Assembly: GCA_018302915.1 (NCBI GenBank)
Contig: JAGVZB010000025.1
Location: 1-10,207 of the forward strand
Length of the DNA stretch: 10,207 bases
Source of the DNA: Candidatus Woesearchaeota archaeon
GTDB taxonomy: Archaea > Nanobdellota > Nanobdellia > SCGC-AAA011-G17 > GW2011-AR20
Direction of reading: 5' to 3'
This document shows positions 4,524 to 10,207 of the stretch, piece by piece. The position numbers were made by a program, and so were the translations under genes. How positions within the stretch are numbered: the stretch's first letter is position 1; each line of letters opens with the position of its first letter. The notes under the pieces are model-generated. The model had not been told where the DNA came from, searched no databases, and saw nothing but the letters and a program-made list of their open reading frames with translations.

Positions 4524-4577
4524 GTAAACAAATGTTTAAATTATTAAATAATCATTAAAAAAAGGAGAGGTGATCAG

Positions 4578-5003
4578 ATGATAAATAAGAAAGCTCAATC
4601 TGCTATGGAATATTTAATGACTTATGGATGGGCAATCCTGGTTGTGTTGATAGCATTAGGCGCATTGTTCTATTTGGGAGTGTTTAGTCCAAAAACTCCA
4701 AATATTTGTACAATAGGAGCACCATTTACCTGTGTGGATTTTGTTGTTAGTGCAGGTTCTACAGACCAGATGGTTATTGGAGCTTCAGGAATCAAGGATG
4801 ATGCCGATTTAACATTAACAGGAGATTGCACATATTCAACAGTAGACACAATTGACAACCAAGAGAATACAATAACAATAGTATGTGCAGGTGTTGCTGA
4901 AGGAGACAGGATTAGTGGAGATATTTCAATTGCATATGAATTAATTGGAAGTGATATTTCACATACAATATCAGGATCCTATTCAGGAACTGTAGAGGCT
5001 TAA
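4578..5003 (+). CDS. Class III signal peptide (type IV pilin-like) protein
   Basis: 141 aa. The N-terminus MINKKAQSAMEYLMTYGWAI carries the archaeal class III prepilin signal: basic residues, a predicted cut between Ala6 and Gln7 by an EppA-type peptidase, the Q-x-S-x-E-x-x-x-L core with Glu11, then a hydrophobic helix (about 17-35) for membrane insertion and filament packing. The mature domain is beta-rich, Thr/Ser/Gly-rich and acidic, with four cysteines (44, 52, 84, 103) that could form two disulfides. It ends without a tail. This is likely a minor pilin or a surface adhesion subunit. It is monocistronic, with its own strong ribosome site and a T-rich terminator. The partner assembly ATPase is not in the window. 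Confidence 0.85.
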   Translation: MINKKAQSAMEYLMTYGWAILVVLIALGALFYLGVFSPKTPNICTIGAPFTCVDFVVSAGSTDQMVIGASGIKDDADLTLTGDCTYSTVDTIDNQENTITIVCAGVAEGDRISGDISIAYELIGSDISHTISGSYSGTVEA

Positions 5004-5006
5004 AAC

Positions 5007-5022
5007 CTTTTTTCTTTTTTTT
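5007..5022 (+). terminator. Poly-T terminator after the pilin-like gene
   Basis: Two T-runs, CCTTTTTTCTTTTTTTTC, directly follow the stop codon, the usual form of archaeal intrinsic termination. There is no hairpin. Confidence 0.5.
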
Positions 5023-5030
5023 CTAAACTT

Positions 5031-5036
5031 TTATAA
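5031..5036 (+). promoter_or_regulatory. TATA box of thrS
   Basis: TTATAA is centred 25.5 bp before ATG 5059, predicting a leaderless thrS mRNA. Confidence 0.5.
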
Positions 5037-5058
5037 ATAAATTAACTATCTTAAAACT

Positions 5059-6750
5059 ATGAAAATATTAAGTCTTCATTGTGATTATATAAAATTTCAG
5101 GCTAAGAAGAAAGCAATAAAGGATGCAGAGCCTTCCTCAGACAAGGAAACAGAAGTGAAGGAATGCCTGGTTATCCTGACAGCAGTTGAAAAAAGAGATG
5201 AAAAAAATATCCAGGAAATTTCCAAAAGATTATCAGATGAAATAAAAGACATAGCAAAACAGGTTAAGACAAAAAATATAGTCCTTTATCCATATGCTCA
5301 CTTATCATCAAGGCTTGCTAATCCTCAAAAAGCACTGGAGATATTAAAGATAACAGAGAAATTACTTTCAAAAGACTTCAAGGTGACAAGGGCTCCTTTC
5401 GGCTATTACAAGACATTTGAAATATTATGCAAGGGTCACCCATTGGCTGAATTGTCAAGGGAATTCTCCACAGAAAAAGAATCTGAAGAAGAATATGATT
5501 ACAAGCAATTATTGAATGAGATATCAAAAACAAGGCTATCAAAGGAAAAATTGAAGGAAAATGACCATAGGATTATTGGGCAGCAATTGAATCTGTTCTC
5601 ATTCTCGGAAATTGCCCCTGGAATGGTGTTCTGGCATCCAAAAGGGTTGATAATAAAAAATGAATTGATTGATTTCTGGAAGGAAGAGCATAAGAAAGCA
5701 GGTTATCTCGAGATTTCAACGCCAATAATCTTGGACAAGAAGCTATGGCAGATTTCAGGCCACTGGGAAAAATACAAGGATAATATATTCATAACGGAAT
5801 ATGACAAGAGGACTTTCGCAGTAAAGCCCATGAACTGTCCTGGCGGCATTCTTGTTTACAAGTCACAATTAAGGTCATACAGGGACTTCCCATTAAAGTT
5901 TTCTGAGTTAGGAATTGTTCACAGGCAGGAATTATCTGGAGTTTTAGGAGGACTATTTAGGGTTATTCAGTTCATACAGGATGATGCACATATTTACTGT
6001 ACAGAAGAGCAATTAGAAGAGGAAATAAATAATGTTTTTGATTTGACGGAAAAAATTTATAATGCTTTTAATTTAAGTTACCATGTTGAACTGTCAACAA
6101 GGCCTAAAAAAAGAATTGGTGATGATGATATATGGGACAAGGCTGAAAAAGCTCTTGAAAATGTCCTGAAGAAGAGGAAGGCAAAATACAAATTAAACAA
6201 GGGTGAAGGCTCGTTTTATGGTCCAAAGATTGATTTTCATATCAAGGATTCTCTTGGAAGGACATGGCAATGCGGAACTATTCAGGTTGATTTCTCGATG
6301 CCGGAAAGATTTAATTTAACATATGAAGGAAAAGACGGAAAGAAGCACATGCCTATCATGATACACAGGGCTATATATGGCTCACTGGAAAGGTTTATGG
6401 GAATTTTATTGGAAAATTTCAATGGAAAACTGCCACTATGGTTGAACCCAAACCAAGTCAAGGTGATCACTGTAAATGAAAGGAACAATAAATTTGGAGA
6501 GGATATCTTTAATGCATTAAAGAACGAAGGCATAAGGGTTGAATTTGATGATAACAACGAGACAATAAGCAAGAAAGTCAGGGAAGCCCAGCTATCAAGG
6601 TTTAATTACGTCATAACAATAGGTGACAAGGAAGAGGACAGCAATGCATTGGCAGTAAGGACAAGGAACGGCGATGTCAGGTTTAATGTAAGATTAAATG
6701 AATTTATCAGGGAAGTTAAGGAAAAGGCAGAGAAAAAAGAAAATGCTTAA
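5059..6750 (+). CDS. thrS: Threonyl-tRNA synthetase, archaeal type
   Basis: 563 aa class II synthetase charging tRNA-Thr. Residues 1-140 are the archaeal editing domain, related to D-aminoacyl-tRNA deacylase, which clears Ser-tRNA-Thr. His81, Tyr117, Lys118 and Glu131 sit where the Pyrococcus domain has its His83/Tyr120/Lys121/Glu134 set, so editing should be active. The catalytic core (about 175-455) has the zinc ligands Cys260 (MNCPGG), His311 (QDDAH) and His436 (IHRAIYGSLERF), and motif 2 with Arg301 (GLFRVIQF). The anticodon-binding domain begins at about 463 (PNQVKVITVNER). It is somewhat shorter than typical archaeal enzymes (about 610-630), chiefly in the linker after the editing domain. 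It is leaderless and overlaps the next gene by 8 bp. Confidence 0.97.
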   Translation: MKILSLHCDYIKFQAKKKAIKDAEPSSDKETEVKECLVILTAVEKRDEKNIQEISKRLSDEIKDIAKQVKTKNIVLYPYAHLSSRLANPQKALEILKITEKLLSKDFKVTRAPFGYYKTFEILCKGHPLAELSREFSTEKESEEEYDYKQLLNEISKTRLSKEKLKENDHRIIGQQLNLFSFSEIAPGMVFWHPKGLIIKNELIDFWKEEHKKAGYLEISTPIILDKKLWQISGHWEKYKDNIFITEYDKRTFAVKPMNCPGGILVYKSQLRSYRDFPLKFSELGIVHRQELSGVLGGLFRVIQFIQDDAHIYCTEEQLEEEINNVFDLTEKIYNAFNLSYHVELSTRPKKRIGDDDIWDKAEKALENVLKKRKAKYKLNKGEGSFYGPKIDFHIKDSLGRTWQCGTIQVDFSMPERFNLTYEGKDGKKHMPIMIHRAIYGSLERFMGILLENFNGKLPLWLNPNQVKVITVNERNNKFGEDIFNALKNEGIRVEFDDNNETISKKVREAQLSRFNYVITIGDKEEDSNALAVRTRNGDVRFNVRLNEFIREVKEKAEKKENA

Positions 6751-7198
6751 GTCATACAAGAGATTAACATCATCAGAAATATTCAGGAAATGGAAATTAA
6801 AGCATAAAGATTCCTTTATGTGCAGTTTTATAATTATGAATGAAAAAATCCAGTTTGATTTCTACAACAAGAATGACACGATGACTTCTTTCAATGTTGA
6901 TGGAAAGATAAGTATGGATGAAAACCAGAAGATATTCAAGAAAGGAGATTTAAATGAATTAAAATTGGGAGATATAAACTTAACGAAGGAAAAAGCCCTG
7001 GAAATAATAGACAAGAAATATCCTGATGAAAAGTTTAACAGGAGGATAATTATTCTTCAGAATCCGGAAAAGCCATTCTGGAATATTACATTGATAACAA
7101 CCTCATTAAAATTATTGAATATAAAAATTGATATGAAGGGAAATATTATTTCAGAAACTTTTGAGCCATTGACTAATTTTATGAAGCAGGCTAAATAA
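6743..7198 (+). CDS. Hypothetical cytoplasmic protein with PepSY-like C-terminal half
   Basis: 151 aa from ATG 6743, which overlaps the thrS stop. An in-frame ATG at 6698 lies deep inside thrS and is unlikely. No signal peptide or membrane segment is present. Residues 1-60 form a basic helix followed by strands (FMCSFIIMNEKIQFDFYNK). Residues about 75-145 resemble one PepSY-type unit: a helix with INLTKEKALEIIDKKYPDEKF, then strands RRIIILQ, FWNITLITTSLKLLNIKID, and a turn MKGNIIS, as in 'A...A...P........W.V......v.iD..G.v'. The resemblance is by eye only. Co-transcription with thrS is implied by overlap, but no functional tie is visible. Confidence 0.65.
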   Translation: MLKSYKRLTSSEIFRKWKLKHKDSFMCSFIIMNEKIQFDFYNKNDTMTSFNVDGKISMDENQKIFKKGDLNELKLGDINLTKEKALEIIDKKYPDEKFNRRIIILQNPEKPFWNITLITTSLKLLNIKIDMKGNIISETFEPLTNFMKQAK

Positions 7199-7573
7199 TT
7201 ATTTTACAAATTCTACATTTTCCATGTATTCAAATTCCTTATCCCCTGTCAGGAATTTTATATTTCTTTGTTTAGCTATAATATAACCAATACAATCAAC
7301 ATAAGATAAATTTCTCTTTTTATTTAATGCTCTAAATGTCATTGCTTTTTTTATAACATTATCCTCTATCCCTGTGCAATATGGTAGGAACTTCTCATAA
7401 AAATTATCTGCAACCTTTTCATTATATTTTATTAATAAACCATAGAACAATTCCATAATGTTAATTTTTGTTGTTACAATGGCAACATTTTTGGTATATT
7501 CTATATAGTTCTCATTGCCTTCAATTATTTCATACAAAGCATAAGTATCAAGAAAAAATGTTTTTATTTCCAT
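7199..7573 (-). CDS. vapC: VapC-type PIN-domain RNase toxin
   Basis: 124 aa PIN domain. The four acidic metal-binding residues are present: Asp9 (FFLDTYAL), Glu41 (NIMELFYG), Asp93 (SYVDCIGYIIA) and Asp111 (FLTGDKEF). VapC toxins cut specific RNAs, often tRNAs or rRNA, and are held inactive by a cognate VapB. The length is standard and the frame is undamaged, unlike the toxins at the other two loci. The ATG overlaps the antitoxin 3' end by 10 bp. The stop lies immediately against the stop of the convergent PepSY-like gene (7198/7199). Confidence 0.88.
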   Translation of the reverse strand: MEIKTFFLDTYALYEIIEGNENYIEYTKNVAIVTTKINIMELFYGLLIKYNEKVADNFYEKFLPYCTGIEDNVIKKAMTFRALNKKRNLSYVDCIGYIIAKQRNIKFLTGDKEFEYMENVEFVK

Positions 7574-7773
7574 CCTTTTCTGACCATATCCTTAAATTCC
7601 TGTCCAGAAATGCCTCTCTTCAAAGAATTAAAAATACCAGTTAAGTCTGCCTCTTTAACAATATTTATCAGTATTTTTTCATTTACTTTAAGTTTCTCTT
7701 TTTCAACAATTTCCTTAGGAAGCAGCACTCCCATTGAGTTTCCCCATTTTTTTATGGTCGCTTGTATAGCCAT
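7564..7773 (-). CDS. vapB: VapB-type AbrB/SpoVT antitoxin
   Basis: 69 aa. Residues 3-45 form a swapped-hairpin AbrB/SpoVT-type DNA-binding domain: IQATIKKWGNSMGVLLPKEI...KLKVNEKILI, matching 'v.KWGNS..vrlP..i......v.....v'. The C-terminal 25 residues (DLTGIFNSLKRGISGQEFKDMVRKGWK) are the likely toxin-binding arm. It is upstream of, and overlaps, vapC. Autorepression is expected for the family, and repeats between the TATA box and the start codon are candidate sites. Confidence 0.87.
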   Translation of the reverse strand: MAIQATIKKWGNSMGVLLPKEIVEKEKLKVNEKILINIVKEADLTGIFNSLKRGISGQEFKDMVRKGWK

Positions 7774-7783
7774 TTTAATCTCT

Positions 7784-7823
7784 ATTATACTTTAATTATA
7801 CTTATGTATAACTTATATATAAA
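7784..7823 (-). promoter_or_regulatory. vapBC promoter and candidate operator
   Basis: Minus TATA TTTATATATAAG (7812-7823) predicts a start near 7792, about 20 nt ahead of vapB. Over the start point lie a direct repeat (+ ATTATACTT at 7784-7792 and 7795-7803, 11 bp apart) and an inverted repeat TTATAC-TTAT-GTATAA (7796-7811). These are plausible VapB or VapBC binding sites, but AT-richness weakens the statistics. Confidence 0.45.
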
Positions 7824-7894
7824 CCTTCCTGATAAAACTTATGAAACAAAATATCAAATTTTATTAATAATACTAAAGAATATATTTAACATAA

Positions 7895-9147
7895 CTAAAT
7901 AACCAATTCTTCCCCATCTCTTACAATATGAACATTCTCATCTTTATAGCCTAATTTCAATGCAACTTTTTTATTGCCCTTGACTTTTTCAGGCTCACCA
8001 TGGCTTAAAATCCATGACCTGAAACATGAATATCTTTCCATATTCTGACTCCATTCTCCTTTAATAATTTCTCAAGATGCTCCCTGTTCTTAATTGTCTC
8101 CTTAGTTGGAATCGTCCTACATGAAAATATTACACTATCACCAGACTGGAATTCAAATGGCAAGTCCCCCTCGGCAATTCTTGTCAATACAGAGCCTTTT
8201 TCTCCCTGATTGCCGGTGCATATAACAAGATATTCATCTCTGTGCTCATTTATGTCCTTTAATCTTTTTCTTACAAGATTTCCATAGCCTACAATATCCA
8301 CATCGACAAAATTAACAATGCCTAATTCCTTTGCAACATCCGCATATTTATGCAGACTTCTTCCCAAAAAAACAACTTTCCTTCCCAACTTTCTTCCATA
8401 ATCAACAATGCTCCTCAATCTAGGGATATGGCTTGCAAATGTTGTGAAGAATATTGCATTCTTGCTGTCTTTCAGTTCCTCAACAACTTCTTTCACCATG
8501 TCTCTTGCAACGGATTCAGAAGGTGTCTTGCCGTCTATATTCCCATACAATGAATCAAGGACTAAAACTTTTACAGGCTGTACTTCCTTTAATTTTTCAG
8601 TATTGATTTTTTCCATTAAAACAGGATGATTGTCTATTTTGTAATCATTGCTGTAAACTATATTTCCATATCTTGTATATAATACAACCAAAGCAGTATC
8701 CATCGTTGAATGCGTCATATTAAGAAACTCAAATGAAAAATTCTCGCATAGCTTGTACCTGTTGTTGAATTCCATAGCGACAAGATTATTTCTTGGTTTT
8801 TTCCCCTTGTCTTCAAACAATGTCTTAAGAACTCCCATTGTATACTTTGTCCCGAATAGGTCACAGTCATATTTCTTTGCCAGATAAGGGGCTGCACCTA
8901 TATGATCAAGATGGGCATGCCCGAATATAATTCCTTTTACATTTTTTTTATTTACCTTGTTGTCATTTGGGATTGCCCCGATTCTTATCAAGTCCTCTCT
9001 GCTTAAATCTCTTGGATCTCCCTCTTCATAACCTACAACAGGAGGTAAGTATAAACCCATGTCAAGAACAACTGTTTCATCACCGACTTCCACCAAAGTC
9101 ATGTTCTTCCCGACTTCAGAATAACCGCCTATAAATTCAAATTTCAT
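7895..9147 (-). pseudogene. rnj: RNase J-type beta-CASP ribonuclease, frameshifted near the C-terminus
   Basis: Archaeal RNase J is a zinc-dependent 5'-3' exoribonuclease of the metallo-beta-lactamase/beta-CASP family. Open from 9147 to 8005 (380 aa) with HAHLDH (77-82), His146, Asp168, the beta-CASP Asp198 (LVLDS) and HVSGHG (374-379). It then stops at TAA 8005-8007. In a different frame, from about 8012 to 7895, follow ILSHGEPEKV... and ENVHIVRDGEELVI, which is the normal last 35-40 residues including the motif C PxHG-type histidine. Family members have about 15-18 residues between HVSGHG and this segment; here they are absent. The lesion is thus a deletion of roughly 45-50 bp that shifts frame. 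The start overlaps the DUF192 stop by 4 bp. Activity without motif C is doubtful. Confidence 0.8.
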
Positions 9148-9473
9148 CTAAAATAAACCTTGTTTCCTGATTTAAAAAGTTTGGCTTTTCCCGGAGGCAG
9201 CTCAATCACATAATCAGCTTTTACTTTTGGTTTTATCAAAAGACTGAATGGCTTTACATCTTCCTTCTTGTCAATTACTATTTTATTTTTATTGAGCCAT
9301 ACAACATCTATTTTTTGAAATACAAAAAGCATATGGATGCTTGAGGAATTGCTCAGTATCAAACCTTCATTATCCTTTAATTTTCCTGAGAACATCAAGC
9401 CCTTGATTTTAGAAGCCCCATTGCATAATTTAACATCATCAGAAATAATCCTGTTATTACACCTCAATTCCAT
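9144..9473 (-). CDS. DUF192 family protein, cytoplasmic form
   Basis: 109 aa. The DUF192 pattern is complete: a G-L-M-F segment (25-28, where the family has 'RxxGLM'), then DNEGLIL (34-40), the central SIHMLFVFQKIDVVWLNKN (45-63, family 'W.M..T...LDI.FLD..G'), VKPFS (73-77), and the closing ADYVIELPPGKA (86-97). The fold is known but the biochemical role is not. Many family members carry a secretion signal; this one does not. It is the first gene of an operon with RNase J (ATGA-type 4-bp overlap). The start at 9473 is exactly 25.5 bp from the centre of a shared TTATAA, so it is leaderless. Confidence 0.85.
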   Translation of the reverse strand: MELRCNNRIISDDVKLCNGASKIKGLMFSGKLKDNEGLILSNSSSIHMLFVFQKIDVVWLNKNKIVIDKKEDVKPFSLLIKPKVKADYVIELPPGKAKLFKSGNKVYFR

Positions 9474-9494
9474 AAATATTTCCTAAAAACAAGG

Positions 9495-9501
9495 TTTATA
9501 A
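9495..9501. promoter_or_regulatory. Single bidirectional TATA box for two leaderless genes
   Basis: The palindromic core TTATAA (9496-9501) is centred at 9498.5. The minus-strand start at 9473 and the plus-strand start at 9524 are each exactly 25.5 bp away. No other TATA candidate exists in the 50-bp gap. Confidence 0.6.
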
Positions 9502-9523
9502 CATTTACTGATAACTAAAAAAT

Positions 9524-9826
9524 ATGGATATCACAGAGTCAGAATTTGAACCGGAATTTAAAACATTTCAAGTAACATACTCGGCAAGAAATGGAGAAAA
9601 TACAAATTATATCATTAATTTAATTGGTGAATCATTAGAAAGAAGACTAGATCATTTATTACATTTACCAAGAAATAATCCTCTTGTATATTTATACATC
9701 AAGCAAAATTCACCAGAGATAACAATAGAATTTGAATGTAATACAGTAATAGATCCTGAATATATCCATGAAATAATACTAAAAGGTTTAGAAAGAGAAT
9801 TAAAAAAGTATATTAAAAGAAAGTAG
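9524..9826 (+). CDS. Hypothetical protein, 100 aa
   Basis: Not recognised. It is a soluble alpha/beta-looking protein without signal or membrane segment: an acidic N-terminus (MDITESEFEPEF), strand KTFQVTYSAR, a helix (YIINLIGESLERRLDHLLHL), strand LVYLYIKQ, strand EITIEFECNT, and a basic C-terminal helix (EYIHEIILKGLERELKKYIKRK). The beta-alpha-beta-beta-alpha order suggests a small ferredoxin-like or dodecin-like domain, but that is only pattern reading. The start at 9524 is supported by the shared TATA box. Its stop codon (9824-9826) lies inside the 3' strand of RNase P RNA helix P1 on the opposite strand. Confidence 0.6.
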   Translation: MDITESEFEPEFKTFQVTYSARNGENTNYIINLIGESLERRLDHLLHLPRNNPLVYLYIKQNSPEITIEFECNTVIDPEYIHEIILKGLERELKKYIKRK

Positions 9827-10200
9827 GCAGGCAGTAAGCTGTCTTCTGTAGAACCTTCCAGCCTTGAAGACCTTCACTAATGGTTCTCTCAACATTCTAC
9901 TAAGCATCCGTAATGGACTTGCACTAGCAGGGACTCGCCGTTTCAACCCTTCCTGTAAAAACGTCAGGTGGTTAACTGATTCTCCTCACGGAAAAACTCA
10001 CAACCATCATTCTAAATGCAGGTGGTTTCGTTTCTGAGCGGTTGCCTCCAGTTTCCTGGACTTATTGTATAAGCAGCCGATTTCATCTTTGAGATTTGTT
10101 TTATTTTTGACTTTCGTCTTTGATAAAAATTTTCCCAAAAGTTTTAGTGGACAGACTTTCCTCAGAGATATGCTCTCCGTAAGTTGAGTTGCCTACCTAC
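9823..10200 (-). ncRNA. rnpB: RNase P RNA, archaeal
   Basis: Catalytic RNA that removes 5' leaders from pre-tRNAs. Read on the minus strand, it begins GTAGGTAGGC (10191-10200) and ends GCCTGCCTAC (9823-9832), which pair as a 10-bp P1 with one G-U. Universally conserved blocks are present in order: CR-I GAGGAAAGTC (10154-10163), the CR-II/III region GAAACGGCGAG through GTGCAAG (9919-9944), and CR-V ACAGAAGACAGCTTAC (9834-9849), whose AGCTT strand can form helix P4 with CR-I. The length of 378 nt is within the archaeal type A range. The whole gene is in the window, but its promoter lies mostly beyond 10207. Confidence 0.93.
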
Positions 10201-10207
10201 AAAATCA

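Noticed and set aside
6282..6572. Minus-strand frame inside thrS
   Set aside because: It is antisense to the conserved catalytic core and anticodon domain of threonyl-tRNA synthetase, with no independent support.
8005..8016. Programmed -1 frameshift joining the two RNase J parts
   Set aside because: The site GGATTTTAA does not form an X XXY YYZ slippery heptamer, and about 15-18 conserved residues would still be missing after the shift, so deletion fits better.
8350..8897. Open frames at 8350-8553, 8408-8629 and 8715-8897
   Set aside because: They lie inside the RNase J gene in other frames and have no family resemblance or start signals.
1..10207. CRISPR array, insertion sequence or prophage genes
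   Set aside because: No regularly spaced repeats, transposase with a DDE motif, integrase or phage structural gene was seen. The transposase-like N-terminal motif at 1245 is not followed by a catalytic domain.

Overview
This AT-rich window reads as chromosome from a DPANN archaeon, most like the Woesearchaeota/Pacearchaeota group. The archaeal signs are diphthine synthase, a threonyl-tRNA synthetase with the archaeal editing domain, a class III (QXSXEXXXL) pilin signal, an intron-containing tRNA-Ser with a bulge-helix-bulge, archaeal RNase P RNA, an archaeal RNase J homologue, and TATA boxes centred about 26 bp upstream of many start codons (leaderless genes). The placement within DPANN is inferred from protein style, not from a marker tree.

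Layout. 1-130: a likely small RNA on the + strand. 119-1245 (-): two proteins of unknown function. 1267-1807: a hicBA toxin-antitoxin pair bracketed by a perfect 30-bp direct repeat that also carries the promoter. 1793-2691 (-): diphthine synthase (dph5) followed by a DUF167/YggU gene. 2723-3307 (-): a HEPN-MNT toxin-antitoxin locus whose HEPN gene has lost its middle. 3342-3950 (-): a methyltransferase of the ArmA/Rmt/FmrO 16S rRNA family, divergent from a small single-pass membrane protein (4019-4288, +). 4345-4457 (+): tRNA-Ser(GCT) with a noncanonical intron. 4578-5003 (+): a pilin-like protein. 5059-7198 (+): threonyl-tRNA synthetase overlapping a PepSY-like protein. 7199-7773 (-): vapBC. 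7895-9473 (-): a DUF192 gene overlapping a broken RNase J gene. 9524-9826 (+): a hypothetical gene convergent with, and overlapping the 3' end of, the RNase P RNA (9823-10200, -).

Themes. Much of the window serves translation and RNA metabolism: EF2 diphthamide, tRNA-Thr charging, tRNA-Ser, RNase P, RNase J and an rRNA methyltransferase homologue. Three toxin-antitoxin loci lie among these genes. In two of them the antitoxin is open but the toxin is damaged: hicA has an in-frame stop 12 codons before its natural end, and HEPN has an internal deletion with frameshift. RNase J shows the same kind of lesion. These may be real decay or assembly faults, and raw reads would decide.

The most noteworthy observations are the repeat-bracketed hicBA cassette, the damaged toxin and RNase J genes, the ArmA-like methyltransferase, the noncanonical tRNA intron, a symmetric bidirectional TATA box serving two leaderless genes, and the unassigned small RNA at the left edge.
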